Of a stretch of 64,000 bases of DNA, positions 58,111 to 64,000 are shown one piece after another; position 1 is the stretch's first letter, and each line of letters starts with the position of its first letter. The DNA lies in NCBI GenBank assembly GCA_965603125.1, contig CBFDBU010000003.1:1-64000 (forward strand), read 5' to 3'. A program made the position numbers and the translations under genes. Below the pieces are notes generated by a model that saw only the letters and a list, made by a program, of their open reading frames with translations, did not search any database and was not told the DNA's origin. The stretch is from JAJRTA01 sp965603125 (GTDB taxonomy: Bacteria; Zixibacteria; MSB-5A5; GN15; FEB-12).

Positions 58111-59658
58111 ATGGTTCTTCTTTGCATTCTTGACGGTTTCGGCATTCGCGAGGCAACCGCTGACAATGCCATCGCGGCAGCATACAAGCCGAACTTCGAC
58201 CGACTGACGGCAAGTTGCCCGCATACGAAGATCGACGGTTCGGGGCTGGCGGTCGGGTTGCCCGACGGTCAGATGGGCAACAGTGAGGTCGGCCACCTCA
58301 ATATCGGTTCGGGACGGGTGGTCTATCAGGATATAACACGGATCGACAAGGCCATCGCCGACGGCGAGTTCTTCGATAATGCGGTGCTGGCCCCGGCTAT
58401 GGCGAGGGCTGCGCTGGAAGGGAAGGCGGTGCATCTGCTCGGTCTTGTGTCCGACGGCTGCGTGCACTCGTCGCTGGAACATCTCTACGCCCTGACACGA
58501 ATGGCCAAAGACATGAATGTGGGCGAGCTTTACCTGCATGCCTTCATGGACGGCCGGGACACCCCCCCCGATTCCGGTCAGCACTACCTGGCCGAGGTTA
58601 TGGCGAAGTTCGATGAGATCGGTCTGGGCAGGATCGCCACCGTGAGCGGTCGCTACTACGCCATGGATCGGGACAAGCGATGGGATCGCGTCGAGAAAGC
58701 GTATCGGGCGATTGTGTATGGCGAGGGTGAGAAACATTCCGATCCGGTGGAGGCGATCCGGAACTCGTATAAGAGCGGCGTTACCGACGAGTTCGTTATG
58801 CCGGCGGTAATGGACCTCGGCTCCCCCGAGGCAGGCCGACTTCGGGAGGGCGACGTAGCGATCATTTTCAATTTCCGCTCCGACCGGGTGCGTGAGATCT
58901 CGCAGATGTTCCTCGGGTACAAGATTGACGGTCACAATCATTCCGACAATCCGCATATCGAACTGGTCACGATGACAAACTACGACGTATCCATGTTTGA
59001 ACCCAAAGTCGCTTTCCAGCCCCACAAGCTGCGCCGCATTCTTGGCGAAGTTATCTCGGACGCCGGTCTGAGGCAGCTTCGCACCGCCGAGACCGAGAAA
59101 TACGCCCACGTCACTTTCTTTTTCAACGGCGGCACGGAAGCGCCTTTTGCGGGCGAAGATCGTGACCTGATCCCGTCACCGAAGGTGGCCACCTACGATC
59201 TCAAGCCCGAGATGTCCTCGGTGGAAGTGACCGATAACGCCGTGAAGAAGATAACCTCCGGCCGATACGATTTGGTGGTGCTCAACTACGCCAACTGCGA
59301 TATGGTCGGTCATACCGGTGATTTCGAGGCCGCCCGCAAGGCTGTGGAGGCTGTCGACGTCGGCCTGGGCAGACTGCTGGCAGCCGTAAAACAACAGCAG
59401 GCCGTTGCCGTCATAACCGCCGATCACGGCAACGCCGAGATGATGATCGATCCCCAGACAGGCGGTCCCTTCACAGCCCATACCACCAACCTGGTGCCAT
59501 GCGTACTGTATGACCCGGCCTCGAAGGTGGGTCGCGCGGGAGCCGTCAATCTGCGTGAAGGCGGTATCCTAGCGGACATAGCGCCCATGATCCTTGATAT
59601 CATGGGCCTTGAAGCGCCAAAGGAGATGACCGGCAAATCACTCATACTTCGGGGTTGA
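58111..59658 (+). CDS. gpmI: GpmI, cofactor-independent phosphoglycerate mutase
   Basis: This 515-residue glycolytic enzyme of the alkaline-phosphatase superfamily has ILDGFGIRE, the catalytic Ser in GQMGNSEVGHLNIG (about residues 52-65), the metal-binding FMDGRDT block, FNFRSDR and the C-terminal ADHGNAEMM. It needs metal, usually Mn. Complete length. Confidence 0.96.
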   Translation: MVLLCILDGFGIREATADNAIAAAYKPNFDRLTASCPHTKIDGSGLAVGLPDGQMGNSEVGHLNIGSGRVVYQDITRIDKAIADGEFFDNAVLAPAMARAALEGKAVHLLGLVSDGCVHSSLEHLYALTRMAKDMNVGELYLHAFMDGRDTPPDSGQHYLAEVMAKFDEIGLGRIATVSGRYYAMDRDKRWDRVEKAYRAIVYGEGEKHSDPVEAIRNSYKSGVTDEFVMPAVMDLGSPEAGRLREGDVAIIFNFRSDRVREISQMFLGYKIDGHNHSDNPHIELVTMTNYDVSMFEPKVAFQPHKLRRILGEVISDAGLRQLRTAETEKYAHVTFFFNGGTEAPFAGEDRDLIPSPKVATYDLKPEMSSVEVTDNAVKKITSGRYDLVVLNYANCDMVGHTGDFEAARKAVEAVDVGLGRLLAAVKQQQAVAVITADHGNAEMMIDPQTGGPFTAHTTNLVPCVLYDPASKVGRAGAVNLREGGILADIAPMILDIMGLEAPKEMTGKSLILRG

Positions 59659-59661
59659 CCG

Positions 59662-61263
59662 TTGGCTGGATTCATAAAAAGGGTCGGTCGTGTTCTCGTA
59701 CCGGCGGATGTTGAGTTACGCAAGAGGCGGCTGGAACTGTTGGTCTGGTCGTTTCTGCTTTCGTTCGCCTATTATCCCGGCCCGTTTGGCTTCATCGCCT
59801 GGTTCGCCCTGATCCGGCCGCTGTGGATCATCAGCGGGCTTGAGAGACGCCATGCGTTCAGCGCCAGTTACTTTTACGCTTTCTTCTTCAACCTGTTCTC
59901 CATCTACTGGATAGCAATGGTCACGCCGCCGGGAATGGCGGCTGCGGTGGTGATTGTCTCTTTCTATTGCGCAGCCATCCTGATGACTTTCTGGAAGCTG
60001 TACCGCATCCGCCCTCTTTTCGGCTTTGTGGCCCTGCCGTTTCTGTGGGCGGGGATGGAGTACTTTCGCACCCTGAGCGAGTTCGCTTTTCCCTGGTCCG
60101 ATCTGGGTTACACGCAGAGTTACTACCTGTATATTCTGCAGATCGTATCAGTCATCTCGGTGCACGGCCTCTCGTTTCTCGTAGTGACTGTGAATGTTCT
60201 CCTATGGCAGGTCTTTCGCAGGGTTCTCACCCCGGAGAGGCGGCTGACATCGCTACTGGTATCGTTGGCGATCGTGGCGGCGCTTTTGGCGTTCGGCTGG
60301 ATCGAGACGCCCCGTTTTCCTCCGGAAGGGGATTTCAAGATCACCCTGCTGCAGGGGTCGGTACCGCTCGAAGAGAAATGGAAGGACGACAATCTTGATC
60401 ACAGTCTCCTCCTCTATGACTCCCTCACTCAGGCAGCTGCCGACAGCACCACGAGGCTGTACATCTGGCCGGAGACCTCAGTCCCCTGTTACCTGACCCA
60501 CAACCGTTACGCCCGCCAGTGGGTTGGCCGCATTGCGAGGCAGTCCGGCGGCTACCATCTGGTGGGGGCGCTGGGAGCCGACGCCGACAACGACAAGACC
60601 AAATACTACAACTCCTGCTACCAGGTTGATCCCTCCGGTCGCTTCGGATCCCGCTATGACAAGGTGAAGTTAGTGCCGTTCTCGGAGCATGTACCCTACC
60701 AGGACTATGTCCCCTTTCTTGAAAAGGGTTTCCTCAGACAGTACCTGACTTTTATCGATCGCTACGGGGTGCAGTGGTGGTCGGATTTCTATCCCGGCGA
60801 CTCAGCCTTCCTGTTTCATTTACCGGACGCCGCCTACTCGGTGCTGATATGCTTTGAGACCACTTTTCCCGAATTCGTGCGCGCTACCATCCTGGACGGG
60901 GCCCAGTTCGTCGTCGGGATCACCAACGACACCTGGTTCGGACACTCGGTCGGCATTCACATGCACGCCCGAATCTTCGTCACACGTGCGGTTGAGAATC
61001 GTTGCTGGTTCGCGCGCGTGGCCAACAGCGGTCTGACCTTCATCGTCGACCCCTATGGTCGTATTCGCGGTTCCCTTAAACTGGATGAGGTAGGCGCCCT
61101 GGAGGGGAAAGTCGCTCTGCTTGATGAGCGTTCGTTTTACACCAGGCACGGTGACCTCGTGGGGCGGTTCTCTTTCTTGTTTGCCGTCTCGGTGGTGGCT
61201 ATATTGATTATCCTATGGTTACTTGGAAAGGTCTGGCCGGGAAGGCCCGTGTCGCGATCCTGA
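59662..61263 (+). CDS. lnt: Lnt, apolipoprotein N-acyltransferase
   Basis: This 533-residue membrane enzyme adds the third acyl chain to lipoproteins. Transmembrane helices fill residues about 25-220, and a nitrilase-like catalytic domain follows. The catalytic triad is visible: Glu in WPETSVPCY, Lys in YDKVKLVPF and Cys in LICFE. Start TTG at 59662, four bases after the gpmI stop. Presence of Lnt supports a diderm cell with outer-membrane lipoproteins. Confidence 0.93.
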   Translation: MAGFIKRVGRVLVPADVELRKRRLELLVWSFLLSFAYYPGPFGFIAWFALIRPLWIISGLERRHAFSASYFYAFFFNLFSIYWIAMVTPPGMAAAVVIVSFYCAAILMTFWKLYRIRPLFGFVALPFLWAGMEYFRTLSEFAFPWSDLGYTQSYYLYILQIVSVISVHGLSFLVVTVNVLLWQVFRRVLTPERRLTSLLVSLAIVAALLAFGWIETPRFPPEGDFKITLLQGSVPLEEKWKDDNLDHSLLLYDSLTQAAADSTTRLYIWPETSVPCYLTHNRYARQWVGRIARQSGGYHLVGALGADADNDKTKYYNSCYQVDPSGRFGSRYDKVKLVPFSEHVPYQDYVPFLEKGFLRQYLTFIDRYGVQWWSDFYPGDSAFLFHLPDAAYSVLICFETTFPEFVRATILDGAQFVVGITNDTWFGHSVGIHMHARIFVTRAVENRCWFARVANSGLTFIVDPYGRIRGSLKLDEVGALEGKVALLDERSFYTRHGDLVGRFSFLFAVSVVAILIILWLLGKVWPGRPVSRS

Positions 61264-63437
61264 TTGCGGCGGTATCAGCTTGTCCGTCGCCTTCCCCGGC
61301 TCTGGACAGACAGTGGCAAACGCTGACCTCCTTCAAAGAGGTCAGGCGGATGCGCCAGATAGGCGACACGCTCTTCCTGGTCACGTCGGGCGGACTGCTG
61401 GCCATACCCGACGTCAATGCTCCCGGCGTGCCGTACACGAATGTCGACGGCTTGGGCACGACCGACATCACCGACATGCTGGCCGACGCCGACGGTCGGA
61501 AATGGATCACGGGTCTGGGTCGCCTGATCAGAATCAGCGGCGGTGACTTCACGGTCTTTCTGTTTTCCGATGACAACGATGACCTGATCGGGCTGCACCG
61601 CGTTATTGATGACGGGGACAACTTGTGGGTGGGCACGGAGATCGGACTGGTGCTCTTCTCCAAGACGGTTGACGGCGGGCAGATACAGGACTCCTATGGT
61701 CGGTTCGGAGACCTGCCGGATTTCCCGGCCGTCTATGACATGGCGCTTGACGGTGACAGCATCTGGCTGGCGACGTCCGCTGGAGTGGCCGTGGCTGATC
61801 GCACCGATCCGGTCCTGCTCAAATCGCCTGCCCGATGGACCGTGTTTGCAGGTGGCGCGTTATCGGGAGCTACGGTCGTCAGCCGCGTGGTCCTGGCCGA
61901 AGGCAGCGCGTACATGGCGACGGACAACGGGCTCCTCCGCTTCGACAAAGCCACATCCGGGGTCGAGGCTCTGATAGGGACCGGATTGGCGATAGCGGAC
62001 CTCTCTCTTGATAACGATACGCTTTTCTTCTGGTACAATGGTGGCATGGGATATATCGCGGACGATGCTCCCGTTTTGCTGCCGGTCGCCGGGCTGCCGT
62101 CAGCGCCGGTTACCGGGTTGAATAACGGCAGCTTTCGGTGGGTTGCGGTGGCGACCGGTGGGGTCTACCACGATTCGCCCGACGAGTATGCTGAATACCC
62201 GTACACGGGACTTCCGGGCAACCGCGTGAGTGATATTACCGTCAGCGCCGGGGGCGTCCTCACGGCGGCGTTCACCGAGAAACCGGCCGCCCGGCTTGCA
62301 GATGGGTTGTGGGAAAGCTATGACTACTGGGTTCGGGGTGGTACGTCCAAAATGATGACCGATTCCTCCGGCAATACCTGGAGCGGCACCGTTGGCAACG
62401 GCTTGTGGCTGCTCCGCGACGAGGGGCTTTCCAACTATGACGAAAACAACTCCACCATGCGCGGCAACACCGACAACCCTCCGGTGGGCGAGACCTATGT
62501 GTTAATCGTCGGCCTGGATACTGACGGGGATTATCTCTATGCCGCCTGTTACCGCGCGCTGAACATCTATCCGGTCGCCATTGCCGACATGCGCGCCGGC
62601 GACAGCCTCGTCCGCTGGGACTCCCTCGGCGTAGTCGATGGGATCACCACCGAGTTCGTGGTCTCGCTCGATCATCACGGCGGCTTTCTCGCGGTAGGGG
62701 CCGACCGCGAGCCGGGGGGAGTCTTCGTGTGTAACCTTGGCGAGGACCCCTTTGATCGCGATCCATACTCGTGCCTTCACTATACCGAGACCAATTCGTT
62801 CCTGGTGTCGAATGTGGTGCGCGCGGTGAGGTTCTCTCCCGGCGGCGTGCTGTGGGCGGGGACCAACAGCGGGCTGTCGCGCTATGACCCGGGATATGAG
62901 AGATTTGTCGATGTCGATCTACCGCCCGGAGTCGGCCACGATGTTCTTGACCTCGAGTTCGATTCCCGCGGCAACCTGTGGATTGGCACCAGCAGCGGAC
63001 TGGCCCGGCTGGATGCTTCCACGGGCGCAGCCGAGGCATTCACCACGCGTAACAGCGGCCTGGTCGCCGACAGAATTGGAAGTCTGCATTCAGACCCTTT
63101 TACGGACGACCTCTATGTGGCCACAAACTCCGGCATCTCCCTGCTGCCGTCGCCAATCGGCCCATCGTCTTTCGCCGTCGAGCAGGTGGTCGCCATTCCC
63201 AATCCCTTCATCATCCGCTCCGACAATGACAGGCTCCGGTTCAACTATGCGCGAAAAGTCGCCGTCAGGATCTATTCGGTTGCCGGGGAATTGGTGCGCG
63301 AGACGGATACCAACAGACCCTGGGACGGTCGCAACCAGAAGGGTGAGAAAGCGGCCTCGGGCGTGTACATCTTTGTCCTGGCAGACGAAAGGGGAGAAGT
63401 CGGACGGGGCAAACTGCTCCTGGTGCGCGAACAATGA
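61215..63437 (+). CDS. Exported beta-propeller protein with FlgD-like C-terminal domain
   Basis: This 740-residue protein overlaps lnt by 49 bases and has a signal peptide (VTWKGLAGKARVAILIAAVSAC). Numerous LWIGT/LWVGT- and ISTDNGL-type repeats (for example DNLWVGTEIGLVLF, GNLWIGTSSGLARLD, about residues 110-640) are those of a two-component-regulator-type propeller. The end (VVAIPNPFIIRSDNDRLRFNY...VRIYSVAGELVRE...GVYIFVLADERG) is a FlgD-like Ig or type IX-like sorting domain. It could bind ligands or carry a surface-anchoring tail. It is not fused to a kinase here. Confidence 0.82.
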   Translation: MVTWKGLAGKARVAILIAAVSACPSPSPALDRQWQTLTSFKEVRRMRQIGDTLFLVTSGGLLAIPDVNAPGVPYTNVDGLGTTDITDMLADADGRKWITGLGRLIRISGGDFTVFLFSDDNDDLIGLHRVIDDGDNLWVGTEIGLVLFSKTVDGGQIQDSYGRFGDLPDFPAVYDMALDGDSIWLATSAGVAVADRTDPVLLKSPARWTVFAGGALSGATVVSRVVLAEGSAYMATDNGLLRFDKATSGVEALIGTGLAIADLSLDNDTLFFWYNGGMGYIADDAPVLLPVAGLPSAPVTGLNNGSFRWVAVATGGVYHDSPDEYAEYPYTGLPGNRVSDITVSAGGVLTAAFTEKPAARLADGLWESYDYWVRGGTSKMMTDSSGNTWSGTVGNGLWLLRDEGLSNYDENNSTMRGNTDNPPVGETYVLIVGLDTDGDYLYAACYRALNIYPVAIADMRAGDSLVRWDSLGVVDGITTEFVVSLDHHGGFLAVGADREPGGVFVCNLGEDPFDRDPYSCLHYTETNSFLVSNVVRAVRFSPGGVLWAGTNSGLSRYDPGYERFVDVDLPPGVGHDVLDLEFDSRGNLWIGTSSGLARLDASTGAAEAFTTRNSGLVADRIGSLHSDPFTDDLYVATNSGISLLPSPIGPSSFAVEQVVAIPNPFIIRSDNDRLRFNYARKVAVRIYSVAGELVRETDTNRPWDGRNQKGEKAASGVYIFVLADERGEVGRGKLLLVREQ

Positions 63438-64000
63438 ACGTCGCCCGCTATGTTGCATCGGACCTGTCGGCCGATGATATCCCACAGCCGCCTCTCGATT
63501 CTTTCTTCAATTCGTCCGGATTTGCCGATCTGTGGAGAGCCGTGGGCGGTACGCCGGTGTACTGGGTGGTCGAGGACGATGACGGGGACCTGGCCGGCTT
63601 CCTGCCCGGGGTCGAGTTTGGCCTCAGGGGATTCAGGCGCTTCCAGGCGATGCCGGATGGGTGTTACGGCGGGCTGCATCTCAGCCCCGGGAAACCGGAT
63701 GACAAGGAGGTCATCGGCCGCCTGCTTCTTGACGCCATTGCCGGTGCGGGGTATTTGAAGGCATTCGTGACTGATTTCTACGCCGACTTTGACCGGCACG
63801 GCGACTTCCGCGCAGAAAAGCTCCGCACGACTCTCGTCGATATAGGCGACCCCGGCTGGCAACCGCCCGACAAGAAGCTCCATCAGGAAATCCGCAAGGC
63901 TGAGAGGGAAGGAATCGTAGTTGAGAGGTTCGACGCGCAGAATCACATGAAGCCTTTTCTTGGACTGGTAAGAGAAACGGAACTCCGGCACGACCGCAAA
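63434..64000 (+). CDS. FemAB-like acyltransferase, partial (runs off the window)
   Basis: The ATG lies inside the TGA of the propeller gene (ATGA), so the two are translationally coupled. The first 189 residues are seen. They include a GNAT-like start (MNVARYVASDLSADD, FADLWRAVGGTPVYWVVEDDDGDLAGFLPGVEF) and the typical FemAB segment (LHQEIRKAEREGIVVERFD, then RETELRHDRK). Such proteins transfer aminoacyl or similar groups, often in cell-wall or exopolysaccharide pathways. The 3' end lies outside the window. Confidence 0.75.
   Translation, partial: MNVARYVASDLSADDIPQPPLDSFFNSSGFADLWRAVGGTPVYWVVEDDDGDLAGFLPGVEFGLRGFRRFQAMPDGCYGGLHLSPGKPDDKEVIGRLLLDAIAGAGYLKAFVTDFYADFDRHGDFRAEKLRTTLVDIGDPGWQPPDKKLHQEIRKAEREGIVVERFDAQNHMKPFLGLVRETELRHDRK

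Noticed and set aside
57865..59109. Minus-strand 414-residue frame opposite purM and gpmI
   Set aside because: It lies opposite two essential enzymes with complete motifs. His/Arg-rich text is typical of a shadow frame.

Overview
The window comes from a flagellated, Gram-negative-type bacterium with moderately high GC. A secreted protein with a C-terminal pair of dockerin-like repeats, several exported repeat and propeller proteins, Lnt, and stand-alone PilZ proteins fit the FCB-related candidate phyla such as Zixibacteria. That placement is inference from protein style, not from a marker gene. Housekeeping promoters that can be read directly (tRNA-Ser, integrase, purM, the dockerin protein) have the TTGACA-17-TATAAT architecture.

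Layout. (1) 1-2810: the integrase end of an integrative element. It holds small unrecognised genes, a tandem heptamer array, a foldable multi-stem element, an excisionase-like HTH gene and a convergent tyrosine recombinase, all against the 3' end of tRNA-Ser(GCT) (2857-2946). (2) 3106-11047, minus strand: a DUF342/FapA-like protein, three stand-alone receiver proteins, a short protein resembling a chemoreceptor signalling tip, a histidine kinase with a degraded ATPase domain, an exported protein and three consecutive PilZ proteins. (3) 11064-30134, minus strand: a DUF2225 protein, then a long flagellar block. In transcription order this reads motE-like, fliK, flgD, the TIGR02530-type gene, flgE, flbD, fliL, fliM, fliN, fliO, fliP, fliQ, fliR, flhB, flhA, flhF, flhG, fliA, two small genes and the DUF2225 gene. 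The rod, MS-ring, switch FliG and export ATPase genes are not here, and neither are motA and motB.

(4) 30329-35283: mtaB, a hemerythrin-like protein lacking one metal ligand, a repeat-rich spacer, a GNAT acetyltransferase, an ORF6N remnant and a PIN-like plus HEPN protein. (5) 35830-40629: dnaX (with an A10 slippage candidate), ybaB/ebfC and recR, followed by a membrane-TPR protein. (6) 40729-53943: an exported pseudo-peptidase-like protein, a zinc-finger/SpoIIE phosphatase fusion bracketed by a direct repeat, the 1.2 kb-residue dockerin protein, an intact IS5-family element inserted exactly at that gene's stop codon, a tricorn-type protease and an IS256-family remnant. (7) 54194-64000: a PdxJ-like protein lacking the family's histidines, rluD-type pseudouridine synthase, a methyltransferase, purM (promoter placed so that the mRNA would be leaderless), gpmI, lnt, an exported propeller protein and the start of a FemAB-like gene.

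The gene-poor spacers at 32349-33099, 35284-35829, 53944-54042 and 56114-56178 are packed with interspersed hairpins. Their stems change in a compensated way between copies, which suggests REP/BIME-like elements. The most unusual items are the multi-stem element before the excisionase gene, the dnaX A10 site, the covarying hairpins, the PIN-HEPN protein, the zinc-finger/SpoIIE fusion, the histidine-less PdxJ homologue, and the sensory module with an MCP-tip-like mini-protein and a pseudokinase-like partner.
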